Shown here one piece after another: positions 19,988 through 28,254 of a stretch of 57,012 nt of DNA. The position numbers and the translations under genes were made by a program. How positions within the stretch are numbered: the stretch's first letter is position 1; each line of letters starts with the position of its first letter. The notes beneath the pieces are model-generated. The model saw only the letters and a program-made list of their open reading frames with translations. It was not told the origin of the DNA and did not search any database. The stretch comes from Paracoccaceae bacterium (GTDB lineage Bacteria; Pseudomonadota; Alphaproteobacteria; Rhodobacterales; Rhodobacteraceae): positions 1 through 57,012 of the forward strand of contig JANREX010000104.1 in NCBI GenBank assembly GCA_030758115.1. The letters run 5' to 3'.

Positions 19988-20425
19988 ATGCCCCGTGTTT
20001 CGCCTCGCCCGACCTCGGCCCTGTCCGTGGTCCTCATGCTGGCGCTGGCCGGTCCGGCGGCCGCGTTCCGCCCGAACATCCCGCTCGAGGTGGTGCCTCT
20101 CGGTGATCCCGGAACCTTCGAGGTGATCGAGTCCCGTGGCGCGGGGCCCTCGCATATCTGGTGCGTCGCGGCGGATCATGCGCGTCGGGTGCTGGGTGCT
20201 GCGGGCACGGACCGCATCTATCTGGCCACGCCGCGCGGTCCCAGCCAGGCCATGCCGGGGCGCAAGGCCTTGGGCTTTGCCATGTCGCCCGCGCCGGCAA
20301 ACGTGGCACCGGCAGGGACAAAACCCATATTGGGCGGGATATTGCTGGCGCAGATGCAGGCGGGCTCCAGCCTCAGCGTCGCGACGGCCCTGCAATATTG
20401 CACCGACCATATCGAGACGGATTGA
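19988..20425 (+). CDS. secreted protein of unknown family, paralogue 1
   Basis: 145 aa. A signal peptide (about 1-23, ending GPAAA) precedes a mature domain containing GAGPSHIWCVAADHARRV, GRKALGF and a C-terminal SSLSVATALQYC. It shares this pattern with the next gene, including two cysteines that probably form a disulfide. I do not recognise the family. It is separated from rpoD by the terminator and lies 28 bases before its paralogue, suggesting a two-gene operon made by tandem duplication. An in-frame ATG at 19892 is rejected because it would put the signal peptide in mid-protein. Confidence 0.78.
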   Translation: MPRVSPRPTSALSVVLMLALAGPAAAFRPNIPLEVVPLGDPGTFEVIESRGAGPSHIWCVAADHARRVLGAAGTDRIYLATPRGPSQAMPGRKALGFAMSPAPANVAPAGTKPILGGILLAQMQAGSSLSVATALQYCTDHIETD

Positions 20426-20453
20426 CCGTCGGGCGGCGAAAAACAGGGATGAG

Positions 20454-20894
20454 ATGAAACATTTCAGCGGATCCGCATTTGTTTTGGTGTTGCTCCTGGG
20501 CGGGCTTGGCCTTGTGCTTCCGGGTCCGGCGCAGGCCTTTCGGGCGCAGATGGAACTCACGGTGATCCAGGTGCCCGGCAGCTCCGCTTTCGAGGTGGTC
20601 GAGGAATATGGCGCAGGGCCCCGCCAGATCTGGTGCGCCGCCGCCGAACATGCGCGCGACGTCGCGCGCCTGCCCACTGCGCAGCGGCTTTACATCGCGC
20701 GTGGCCTGGGGGTCAGCGATCTGGCCGGCGGGCGCAAGACGGTGCGCTTCAGCCCCGGCCCCGTCGCGGCCGAGGGGCCGCGTCAGGACGGGCCCTATAC
20801 CATCACGTTGCGCGATGTCGGGGCCTCGCTGTCGATCGGTCATGCGCTCAGCTATTGCGATGACCGGATCGAGGATCTTTTCGACCGCTTCTGA
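20454..20894 (+). CDS. secreted protein of unknown family, paralogue 2
   Basis: 146 aa from ATG 20454. The signal peptide ends near PAQAF (about 25). The mature part mirrors paralogue 1: GAGPRQIWCAAAEHARDV, GRKTVRF, ASLSIGHALSYC, then a longer acidic tail (DDRIEDLFDRF). Conserved positions include a Trp-Cys pair, an Ala-x-His-Ala-Arg element, the Gly-Arg-Lys turn and a late Tyr-Cys. Function is unknown; a periplasmic or exported role is inferred only from the signal peptide. Confidence 0.78.
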   Translation: MKHFSGSAFVLVLLLGGLGLVLPGPAQAFRAQMELTVIQVPGSSAFEVVEEYGAGPRQIWCAAAEHARDVARLPTAQRLYIARGLGVSDLAGGRKTVRFSPGPVAAEGPRQDGPYTITLRDVGASLSIGHALSYCDDRIEDLFDRF

Positions 20895-20998
20895 CGGCCT
20901 GCGCGCCCTGTGCAACAGTGGCATGGCCAAAAGGCAACGCCCTATCTTGCGACAGGAATTTCCGTCTACCCAAGACTTGGCGGAGGTCCTATAGTGCC

Positions 20999-21007
20999 TG
21001 TGGATAA
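20999..21007 (-). promoter_or_regulatory. perfect DnaA-box sequence upstream of nrdR
   Basis: TGTGGATAA is the exact complement of the strong DnaA box TTATCCACA. It lies 51 bases before the nrdR start in the 164-base paralogue-nrdR gap. The right flank forms a GTGGGG/CCCCAC hairpin (about 21008-21026), which overlaps an alternative CTGTGG/CCACAG pairing. Confidence 0.55.
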
Positions 21008-21058
21008 GTGGGGGCTGAACCCCACAGCCAGAGGCAGAGATGATGAAGGGGGCCGGGC

Positions 21059-21526
21059 ATGCGCTGTCCGTTTTGCGGAAATATTGACACACAGGTGAAG
21101 GATTCCCGTCCGGCCGAGGATCATGTTTCGATCCGGCGGCGACGGTTCTGCCCGGCATGTGGCGGGCGGTTCACGACCTATGAGCGCGTGCAGCTGCGCG
21201 ATCTCGTGGTGATCAAGTCCAACGGCCGCCGCGAGGAATTCGACCGCGACAAGCTGGAACGCTCGATCCGCATCTCGCTGCAGAAACGCCCGGTGGAGCC
21301 CGAGCGGATGGACCAGATGGTGTCCGGTATCGTGCGGCGGCTGGAAAGCATGGGCGAGACGGACATCCCCTCGAAGGTGATCGGCGAGATCGTGATGGAG
21401 GCACTGGCCCGTATCGACACCGTGGCCTATGTGCGTTTTGCGAGCGTCTACAAGAACTTCCAGGCCGCGGACGATTTCGACAAATTCGTTTCGGAACTGC
21501 GCCCCGACACCGCCCCCGAGACGTGA
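21059..21526 (+). CDS. nrdR: transcriptional repressor NrdR
   Basis: 155 aa, full length. The N-terminal zinc ribbon is MRCPFC (C3, C6) with CPAC (C31, C34); the ATP-cone runs from about 49 to 139. NrdR senses ATP/dATP and represses ribonucleotide reductase genes. It stands at the head of the riboflavin gene block, 10 bases before ribD, the usual place in proteobacteria. Confidence 0.97.
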   Translation: MRCPFCGNIDTQVKDSRPAEDHVSIRRRRFCPACGGRFTTYERVQLRDLVVIKSNGRREEFDRDKLERSIRISLQKRPVEPERMDQMVSGIVRRLESMGETDIPSKVIGEIVMEALARIDTVAYVRFASVYKNFQAADDFDKFVSELRPDTAPET

Positions 21527-21536
21527 CGCGACCCCG

Positions 21537-22634
21537 GTGCGCGCCACGGACACAGACTTCATGGCGCTGGCCCTGTCCCTGGGCCGGCGTGGCCATGGGC
21601 GGACCTGGCCCAATCCGGCGGTTGGCTGCCTGATCGTCAAGGATGGCCGCATCGTCGGGCGCGGCTGGACCGCGGCGGGCGGGCGGCCCCATGCCGAACC
21701 CCAGGCGCTGGCGCGGGCCGGTGATGCCGCGCGTGGTGCGACGGCCTATGTCAGCCTTGAACCCTGTGCCCATCACGGCAAGACCCCGCCCTGCGCGGGC
21801 GCGCTGATCGCGGCGGGTATCGCCCGTGTCGTGGCACCGATGCAGGATGATGATCCGCGCGTTTCGGGGCGCGGCTTTGCCATGCTGCGCGCGGCGGGGG
21901 TCGAGGTCACGACAGGTGTGATGGCGGAACAGGCAGAGCGGGATCTGGCCGGGTTCTTCCTGCGCATCCGCGCCGGTCGTCCCCGCGTGACGCTCAAGCT
22001 TGCCTCCAGCTTTGACGGGCGCATCGCCACGGCCACGGGCGAAAGCCAATGGATCACCGGCCCCGAGGCGCGCCGCGCGGTCCATGCGATGCGCGCGCGC
22101 CATGACGCGGTCATGGTCGGTGCGGGCACGGCGCGGGCCGATGATCCGGCGCTGACGGTGCGCGGCCTTGGCATCACGCATCAGCCGGTCAGGATCGCGG
22201 TCTCACGCCGGCTGGATCTGCCCCTGACGGGACAGTTGGCACGCACGGCGGGTGAAACACCTGTCTGGATCTGCCATGGTGCTGATGCCGATCCCGGCCT
22301 TCTGTCAGCCTGGTCTGATCTGGGCGCGCGGCTGCTGCCTTGCGCGCTTCAGGCGGGGCGTATCGATCCCGCCTCGCTGTTGCAGGCGCTGGGGCAGGCG
22401 GGCCTGACCTCGGTCTTCTGCGAGGGGGGCGGGGCGCTGGCGGCATCGCTGCTTGGCGCCGATCTGGTGGACGAGGTGATCGGCTTCACCGCCGGGGTGA
22501 TGATCGGGGCCGAAGGACAGCCCGCGCTGGGGGCCATGGGGCTTGCGCGGCTGGCCGATGCGCCCCGCTTCCGCCTGATCGAGGCGCGGGCGATCGGTGC
22601 CGACATCCTGCACCGCTGGCAGGCGCAGGGCTGA
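21537..22634 (+). CDS. ribD: bifunctional riboflavin biosynthesis deaminase/reductase RibD
   Basis: 365 aa from a GTG at 21537. The deaminase zinc site is HAE (H52, E54) with the PCAHHGKTPPC cysteines (C77, C86). The C-terminal reductase domain starts near RPRVTLKLASSFDGRIA. It converts the pyrimidine product of GTP cyclohydrolase II to 5-amino-6-ribitylamino-uracil phosphate. The GTG start is chosen because family members have several residues before FMxxAL; the ATG at 21561 would remove them. It follows nrdR by 10 bases. Confidence 0.95.
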   Translation: MRATDTDFMALALSLGRRGHGRTWPNPAVGCLIVKDGRIVGRGWTAAGGRPHAEPQALARAGDAARGATAYVSLEPCAHHGKTPPCAGALIAAGIARVVAPMQDDDPRVSGRGFAMLRAAGVEVTTGVMAEQAERDLAGFFLRIRAGRPRVTLKLASSFDGRIATATGESQWITGPEARRAVHAMRARHDAVMVGAGTARADDPALTVRGLGITHQPVRIAVSRRLDLPLTGQLARTAGETPVWICHGADADPGLLSAWSDLGARLLPCALQAGRIDPASLLQALGQAGLTSVFCEGGGALAASLLGADLVDEVIGFTAGVMIGAEGQPALGAMGLARLADAPRFRLIEARAIGADILHRWQAQG

Positions 22635-22643
22635 CGCCCCCGG

Positions 22644-22664
22644 TTCTTCTTGCTCCAAATATCC
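22644..22664 (+). repeat. composite intergenic repeat, copy 2 (core only)
   Basis: Core TTCTTCTTGC-TCC-AAATATCC begins 10 bases after the ribD stop, between the convergent genes ribD and kpsC. The hairpin part seen in copies 1 and 4 is missing or very short here. Confidence 0.75.
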
Positions 22665-22681
22665 AGATCCTGCCGCCCGCC

Positions 22682-24721
22682 TCAGCCGCGCCGCCACAGA
22701 TGGGCCTGGCCGGCGAAAACCCCCTGCAGCTTGGCCAGCAGCCGGTTCGCCAGCCCGCCGCGCGCCACGGCTGCGCTGGACAGCCGCTCCACCGCCACCT
22801 CGACCGGGCAGGGCAGGCCGGTGACCGGATCGCGGTAGCGCGGATAGTCGATCAGTGCTGCATGCACGAGGCCCTCAAGGCTGACATGCGCCTGCCGGCG
22901 CGGCAGGGCGGGGCCGCGATGATCGGTCAGGCCCCAGCCCGCGTAGAAGGGCGCGCCCAGCGTGACCACGCGCCGCCCCCGGATCAGCGCCTCGAACCCC
23001 AGAAGCGAGGTCATGGTCCAGACCGCATCCACCTGCCCCAGAAGGGCGGCGGGATCGGTGCCTGCCAGCACCAGATCCGCCAGATCGCCCCCGTCCTGCA
23101 GTGCACCGGGACGCAGCCCCGCCTCGACATCGGGATGGGGCTTGTAGATCACGAAGGCCTGCGGATTGGCGGCGCGCGCGGTCTCCAGCAGCGCGCCATT
23201 GGTGCGGATCTCGCCCGCGCCCAGCCGGATCGAGGCGTCATCCTCGACCTGGCCCGGCACAAGGATCACCTGCCTGCCTGCGGCAAGGCTGCGGATATCG
23301 GGCGCGTCCCGGCCAAGGTTGTACTTGCTCAGTCCTTGCGCGATCAGCGCCTCCATCAGCGCGCGCGCGCGCCCCGCCTGATCGGGGCGCAGGCTGGCGC
23401 GGCTTGCGATCATCCGCTCCAGGCGGCTCTCGTGGTGCGGATCGTAATAGATGCCCAGATCGTCGCAGACCAGTGACAGGGGCGGCACGAGGTCCGCCCC
23501 CAGACCGCGCGAGCGCAGGAAACCGTCCTCGACCCTGACGGCGCCATCGGTAGCGGTATCGGCCTTGCTGGCCCAGACCATGGCGCGGCGCCCATCCCGT
23601 GGCAGGCCCTCGCGGAACCGCACCGGGCGGACAGAGCCGAAAAAGCCGTTGATCGCCCCGCGCTTCCACAGGCGCATGCCGCTGGCCTGCCAGCCCAGCC
23701 GATCCTCGCGCCAGGCACGGACCTGCGCCTCGAGGGTCGAAATGGCCGTTTCCAGCGAACACAGCCTGTCGCGGAAAGGATCGTACCATAGGGGGTAGAG
23801 GATCATCGCGGCGGCAAACATCTGCGCCCGCGTCAGGTTTCGCTGGCGGCGGGCGAGGGGGTTGAAATCATGGCTCAGGCCCCAGCCGGCATAGAAGGGC
23901 TGGCCGAAGACATGGGGTTTGTGACCGGCAAGGATCGCCTCGAACCCCATCTGCGAGGATACGGTATAGACGGCGATCGCGCCGTCCAGCAGGGCGCGGG
24001 GGCTGACCGGGGCATCCAGCAGGGTGATGTCGGCGCCGGGCGCCAATGCCAGCGTGTCCTCGTCGAAATAGCCCGGACGATGGCCGGCGTTGGTCTCGGG
24101 GTGGGTCTTGATGACGATCCGCGCGCCGGGATTGTCCTGATGGGCATGGAACAGCATCTCGCGGAAGGTGTTGGAATCCGCGCGCCCCTGCCGGACCGAG
24201 GCATCGCCGCGCGTCTGGTCGATCAGCAGCACATAGCCCGGCGCGGGCAGGGCGGCGCCGGGGTCATGGGCGTTGTACTTGCTCAGATCGGCCTCTTGCA
24301 GGCGGGCCATGGCTGCGCGGGCGCGGTCCAGAAGGGCGCTGTCATCCAGCGGGTGGGTCGCCAGCAGCACCTCGAGGTCCGAGGGCTGCGCGGGGTCGAA
24401 ATGCATGCCCCGGCTGTCGATGATCAGGCCAAGCGGCAGATCCCCGTCCCGGCCGGGATGGACCGAGCGCAGAAAGGCATCCTCGATCCGCACAAGGCCC
24501 GCACCGGTCTGGCGGGCCATCGCCTCGCCCCGCGCGGCATAGGGGGAATGGCCCCAGACCGCGATCCGGTCATCGGGCGCGGGCACGCCAAGACGCAGAT
24601 CGTACCCGGCCAGTTCCACGATCCGCCGGATGCGCGGCTGGGTCAGAAAGCCCGCGTTGTAATAGAAAAGCCGCCGGGAGGTTTGTCCCCCGGCGGCAGT
24701 GTCACTTGTGCCGTTCTGCAC
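22682..24721 (-). CDS. kpsC: capsular polysaccharide biosynthesis protein KpsC (beta-Kdo glycosyltransferase)
   Basis: 679 aa built from two homologous halves. Each has a FLRS motif, a SKYN motif, a KTHP or KPHP motif, and ends in PFYAGWGL (near 281 and 595). This double architecture is that of KpsC, which builds the beta-Kdo linker on phosphatidylglycerol for group 2-type capsules. GTG start 6 bases after the wza stop. It is last in the reverse-strand order kpsS, wza/kpsD-like, kpsC. The ABC exporter genes kpsM/T/E are not in the window. Confidence 0.93.
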   Translation of the reverse strand: MQNGTSDTAAGGQTSRRLFYYNAGFLTQPRIRRIVELAGYDLRLGVPAPDDRIAVWGHSPYAARGEAMARQTGAGLVRIEDAFLRSVHPGRDGDLPLGLIIDSRGMHFDPAQPSDLEVLLATHPLDDSALLDRARAAMARLQEADLSKYNAHDPGAALPAPGYVLLIDQTRGDASVRQGRADSNTFREMLFHAHQDNPGARIVIKTHPETNAGHRPGYFDEDTLALAPGADITLLDAPVSPRALLDGAIAVYTVSSQMGFEAILAGHKPHVFGQPFYAGWGLSHDFNPLARRQRNLTRAQMFAAAMILYPLWYDPFRDRLCSLETAISTLEAQVRAWREDRLGWQASGMRLWKRGAINGFFGSVRPVRFREGLPRDGRRAMVWASKADTATDGAVRVEDGFLRSRGLGADLVPPLSLVCDDLGIYYDPHHESRLERMIASRASLRPDQAGRARALMEALIAQGLSKYNLGRDAPDIRSLAAGRQVILVPGQVEDDASIRLGAGEIRTNGALLETARAANPQAFVIYKPHPDVEAGLRPGALQDGGDLADLVLAGTDPAALLGQVDAVWTMTSLLGFEALIRGRRVVTLGAPFYAGWGLTDHRGPALPRRQAHVSLEGLVHAALIDYPRYRDPVTGLPCPVEVAVERLSSAAVARGGLANRLLAKLQGVFAGQAHLWRRG

Positions 24722-24727
24722 CGCGGA

Positions 24728-25864
24728 TCACAGGCCCGACGGCGCGGTCGTCAGCGTATCGATCGCCGTCAGCGAGCCGGTCAGCGCGGCAATCGCCTTG
24801 CTCCACTGGGTGAACGGCGCTTCGGTCACGTAAAGCGTATCGCCATCGCGCACCGAGAAATCGCGTGCCATGAACAGCCCGTTGGGCTGGGTCAGATCCA
24901 GCACGTAGATCATCCGCTGCGCGCCCTGCAGGTCGTTGCGGCCGAGCACCGTGTTCGCGATATCGGATGGTTCATTGCGCAGGATGAAGACGCCGGTCGG
25001 GTCCGAGCTTGAGGTCAGAAGGCCGCCGACCTGTGCAATGGCCTCGATCCCGGACAGGGTCTGGCTTTCGAAGTTCACCCGCGACTGGCTGCCGGTGGCG
25101 CCAAGCGCCGTGAAGGACCGCGTGTCGCCCTCGACCAGGATGCGGTCACCGCCACGCAGGGCGATGTCAAAGCGCGGGTCGCGGAACAGGTCCTGGAACC
25201 ATACCTTTTCGGTGTGCTTGCCACGGATCACCGTGACCTGTGCGATCTCGGGTTCGATCGATACGCCACCGGCCTGTGCCAGCATGGCGGCAAGTGTGCG
25301 TGTCGGGCGTTCGATCGGATAGACACCCTGGCCGCCCACGGCGCCGACCAGCGACACGGTGGCCCCGTCACCCGCAAGGCGACGCACCTGGACCTGTGGG
25401 TCCGGGGTCTGATCCTTGAGGCGTTCGGTGATGATGCGGCGCAGCGCCTCGGGCGTGTTGCCCGCGGCCTTCAGGCGGCCGGCATAGGGTACGAAGATGA
25501 AGCCCGCGCCGTCCACCTGCACCTCCTCGAGGATGGTGGAATTGGCCCCGGTGCTGGCCAGAAGCCCGTCGTCTACGTTTTCCCAGATGGTCAGCCCCAG
25601 CGTGTCACCGGCCGAGATCGTGTCCGATCCCACCACGCCCGCGTTGATGAAGCTTTCCGAAAAGCCGAGCGCGGGCACGACAGAGGTGGCGCGCGTGACG
25701 CGGTCATTCACGCTGACCACGAAGGCATCGCCCTGTTTCTGCACGGAGCCTGCGAAAATCTCGCGTTTGTTGGGGCCGACACGGGGTAGACCGCAGGACG
25801 CCACAAGCGACACAACTACAAGAAGGGCGACGGACTTCGCCCAGGGATTTGCCAGGGGTTTCAC
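24728..25864 (-). CDS. polysaccharide export outer-membrane lipoprotein (Wza/KpsD-like)
   Basis: 378 aa with a GTG start at 25864 preceded by GAGGAGAC. The lipoprotein signal has VSLVASC (Cys near 24). An N-terminal poly-export (PES) domain (ISAGDTLGLTIWE, about 84-96) is followed by SLBB-type repeats (VSLVGAVGGQGVYPIERP; a later FTALGATGSQSRVNF). It would form or gate the outer-membrane channel for capsule export. It lies between kpsS and kpsC. A palindrome CACG-T8-CGTG (25899-25914) is upstream in the 138-base gap. Confidence 0.93.
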   Translation of the reverse strand: MKPLANPWAKSVALLVVVSLVASCGLPRVGPNKREIFAGSVQKQGDAFVVSVNDRVTRATSVVPALGFSESFINAGVVGSDTISAGDTLGLTIWENVDDGLLASTGANSTILEEVQVDGAGFIFVPYAGRLKAAGNTPEALRRIITERLKDQTPDPQVQVRRLAGDGATVSLVGAVGGQGVYPIERPTRTLAAMLAQAGGVSIEPEIAQVTVIRGKHTEKVWFQDLFRDPRFDIALRGGDRILVEGDTRSFTALGATGSQSRVNFESQTLSGIEAIAQVGGLLTSSSDPTGVFILRNEPSDIANTVLGRNDLQGAQRMIYVLDLTQPNGLFMARDFSVRDGDTLYVTEAPFTQWSKAIAALTGSLTAIDTLTTAPSGL

Positions 25865-26002
25865 TGCACGGTCTCCTCGACCTGATATACTGCCTCAACA
25901 CGTTTTTTTTCGTGCCACCCGTTCATGCGGCGACACTTTTTTGTTTATCGGACGATACTATCGTGAAGAGGTACGTAAATCCAGCGCCTTGAGCCGTCTT
26001 GT

Positions 26003-27328
26003 TCACGTCACCACGCGCAACTGTTGCCGTGGTGCCGCGGTGCCTGAACGCAGCGCATCATAGGGATCCTCGGCTGACAGCATCATGTCGACCACCTGGC
26101 GCAACAGCTGCCGGCGCCCGCGTGTCGAATAGAAACCGCCCGGAACCTGGCTGGTTTCCAGCAGATAACGCCGATAGTCGCGATAGGCGCGCCGGTCTGG
26201 GCGGGTCGCGCCCGCGAAAAACTCGGCCAGCGGCTGGGACGAGACGAATTCCGGCTTGGCATAGACCGCATCCCCGAACACCTTGAGCGGGATTCCGCGC
26301 CACAGCACCTGCTGGGCGGCGGTGGAATTGACCGTCACGGCGCTGCGCGCGCCTTGCAGCAACTGCGCCAGCTTGCCGCCACTGACGAAAAGAACGCGGT
26401 CCTGCACACCGTTTTGCCGGGCGATGCGGGCGATTTCACGGGCCAGGGGGGTGCGGCCATTCTCAAGCGGATGGGCCTTGATCACCAGCCGGTGATGCGC
26501 GGGCGCGCCCTGGGAAAAGCCGCGGATCACGATCTCGAGGAATTCGGACATCGCGGTGAAGGGCGAATGCATGCGGAAACTGGCGTCATGTTCCAGCTGC
26601 AGCAGCGCCAGATGATAGGGAAAGCCGCCGTGACGGATGCGCCATTGCGCCACGCGCCGTTCCAGCGCGCGCCACGGCATCCCGATCAGGCGGCGCAGGT
26701 AGAGCTGGAATTCCTGGGTGACGCCCAGTTCGCGATGGGGGCGGAAATGGCGATACTGGCCGTTCCGGAACATGACGAACCAGTGATAGAGCGCGCCGTA
26801 GAAGATATGCTGGCGCATGTCGCCCCAGCGCGCGGGCGGCTCGGGCGCATCCATGTCGGATGTGGACAGGGCCGCGCGCATCTCGGCCACGCTGGTCTGC
26901 ATCAGCCGCGAATGCCCGTTCGATCCGCCCCTTTCATAGGTGACCCAATAGGGGCGGATATATCCTTCCTCGAAGACATGCACGGTCAGGCCCGCGGCCT
27001 GGGCTGCGTCGATCGCCTGGGCATGGATCTGGCGGGTATCGCCATAGAGCACCAGATCGGTCGCGCCCTTTTCCGCGATCAGTGCGCGGATCCGGTCGGG
27101 CCAATCCTCGGGGGGGGCGCGAAAGGGGATGTAGCTGGCGGGGTGGAACCAGAAGGCCCGGTCGCCCGCATTGAAGCCCACGCGCCAGACCTGCGCGCCG
27201 GCCTGGCGCAACATCTGGGCCAGGCTGTGAAAGAACGGGCCATGCGGCCCTTGCAGGAACAGAAAGACCCGGTCACCCGGCGGGGGGGAGGGGTGTGCAC
27301 TCATATCCGTCAGAACCAGTTTCACCAT
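26003..27328 (-). CDS. kpsS: capsular polysaccharide biosynthesis protein KpsS
   Basis: 441 aa from ATG 27328, which has GGGGAAG eight bases upstream; an in-frame ATG at 27304 has a weaker site. The N-terminus FLFLQGPHGPFFHSLAQML, the middle VFEEGYIRPYWVTYERGG and the C-terminal VKAHPLE and NSTAAQQVLWRGIPLKVFG are KpsS features. KpsS adds the first Kdo to the lipid acceptor before KpsC extends it. It is the first capsule gene on the reverse strand and divergent from ribE. Confidence 0.92.
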   Translation of the reverse strand: MVKLVLTDMSAHPSPPPGDRVFLFLQGPHGPFFHSLAQMLRQAGAQVWRVGFNAGDRAFWFHPASYIPFRAPPEDWPDRIRALIAEKGATDLVLYGDTRQIHAQAIDAAQAAGLTVHVFEEGYIRPYWVTYERGGSNGHSRLMQTSVAEMRAALSTSDMDAPEPPARWGDMRQHIFYGALYHWFVMFRNGQYRHFRPHRELGVTQEFQLYLRRLIGMPWRALERRVAQWRIRHGGFPYHLALLQLEHDASFRMHSPFTAMSEFLEIVIRGFSQGAPAHHRLVIKAHPLENGRTPLAREIARIARQNGVQDRVLFVSGGKLAQLLQGARSAVTVNSTAAQQVLWRGIPLKVFGDAVYAKPEFVSSQPLAEFFAGATRPDRRAYRDYRRYLLETSQVPGGFYSTRGRRQLLRQVVDMMLSAEDPYDALRSGTAAPRQQLRVVT

Positions 27329-27507
27329 TACACAAACTTCCCCATATCCGGTATCCACGGCAAAAATATGGCTCTGGCGCGGTGCATCTTGTCTCCGTGG
27401 CGGGCAAGGGCTAGGTCTCGGGTCACGCTGACGGAACACCGCTGGCGGCTTGAGGTCAAGGGCGCTGCGCGATGCGGGCGCATCAGCGGACACATGAGGG
27501 GGACGAC

Positions 27508-28107
27508 ATGTTCACAGGCATCATCACCGACATCGGCACCCTGCGCGCGGTCGAGCAGCGCGGCGATCTGCGCGCGCGCATCGGCACCGGCTACCGGGTG
27601 GATGGCATCGATCTGGGCGCATCGATCGCCTGCGACGGGGTCTGCCTGACGGTGGTGGCCAAGGGCAGCGACGCCACCGGCGGCTGGTTCGACGTCGATA
27701 TCTCGGCCGAGACGGTGTCCAAGACGAACCTGTCGGGCTGGACGCCGGGCCAGCGCGTCAACCTGGAACGCGCGCTGAAGGTGGGCGACGAGCTGGGCGG
27801 GCATATCGTGTCGGGCCATGTGGACGGGCTGGCCGAGGTGGTGGCGATCCGCGACGATGGCGACAGCACCCGCGTCACCCTGCGCGCGCCCAAGGCGCTG
27901 GCGCGCTTCATCGCGCCCAAGGGATCGGTGGCGCTGAATGGCACCTCGCTGACCGTGAACGAGGTCGATGGTTGCGATTTCGGGATCAACTTCATCCCCC
28001 ATACCAAGAAGATGACCACCTGGGGCGATGTGGGCCTGGGCGATCAGGTCAACCTCGAGATCGACACGCTGGCGCGCTACGTGGCGCGCCTGGCCGAGAT
28101 GTCCTGA
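27508..28107 (+). CDS. ribE: riboflavin synthase alpha chain
   Basis: 199 aa. Two tandem lumazine-binding repeats: MFTGIITDIGTLR at the N-terminus and the second near HIVSGHVDGLAEVV. SVALNGTSLTVN is typical. It dismutates two 6,7-dimethyl-8-ribityllumazine molecules to riboflavin. GAGGGGGAC precedes the ATG. The capsule genes separate it from ribD; it is followed by a repeat copy and a metallo-hydrolase gene before ribB. Confidence 0.97.
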   Translation: MFTGIITDIGTLRAVEQRGDLRARIGTGYRVDGIDLGASIACDGVCLTVVAKGSDATGGWFDVDISAETVSKTNLSGWTPGQRVNLERALKVGDELGGHIVSGHVDGLAEVVAIRDDGDSTRVTLRAPKALARFIAPKGSVALNGTSLTVNEVDGCDFGINFIPHTKKMTTWGDVGLGDQVNLEIDTLARYVARLAEMS

Positions 28108-28154
28108 CCCCGCCCGGCGGTTCGCCCGGATGAAAGGGCGGATGCCTCCGGCGG

Positions 28155-28175
28155 GGATATTTTCGGCAAGCAGAA
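28155..28175 (-). repeat. composite intergenic repeat, copy 3 (core only)
   Basis: On the reverse strand TTCTGCTTGC-CGA-AAATATCC matches the 21-base core, 47 bases after the ribE stop. It is flanked by a short GCC/GGC-rich stretch rather than the full hairpins of copies 1 and 4. Confidence 0.7.
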
Positions 28176-28254
28176 GCCGGGCTTTCATATTCACGAAATC
28201 GGTTGCGTTGGCCGGGGGCGGGATTATCCTGCGCCCGGAACAGGGAGGACCGAC

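Noticed and set aside
25899-25914. CACG-T8-CGTG palindrome upstream of wza as a terminator
   Set aside because: The T-run is in the loop, not after the stem, and the stem is only 4 bp; more likely a chance or promoter-proximal AT tract.
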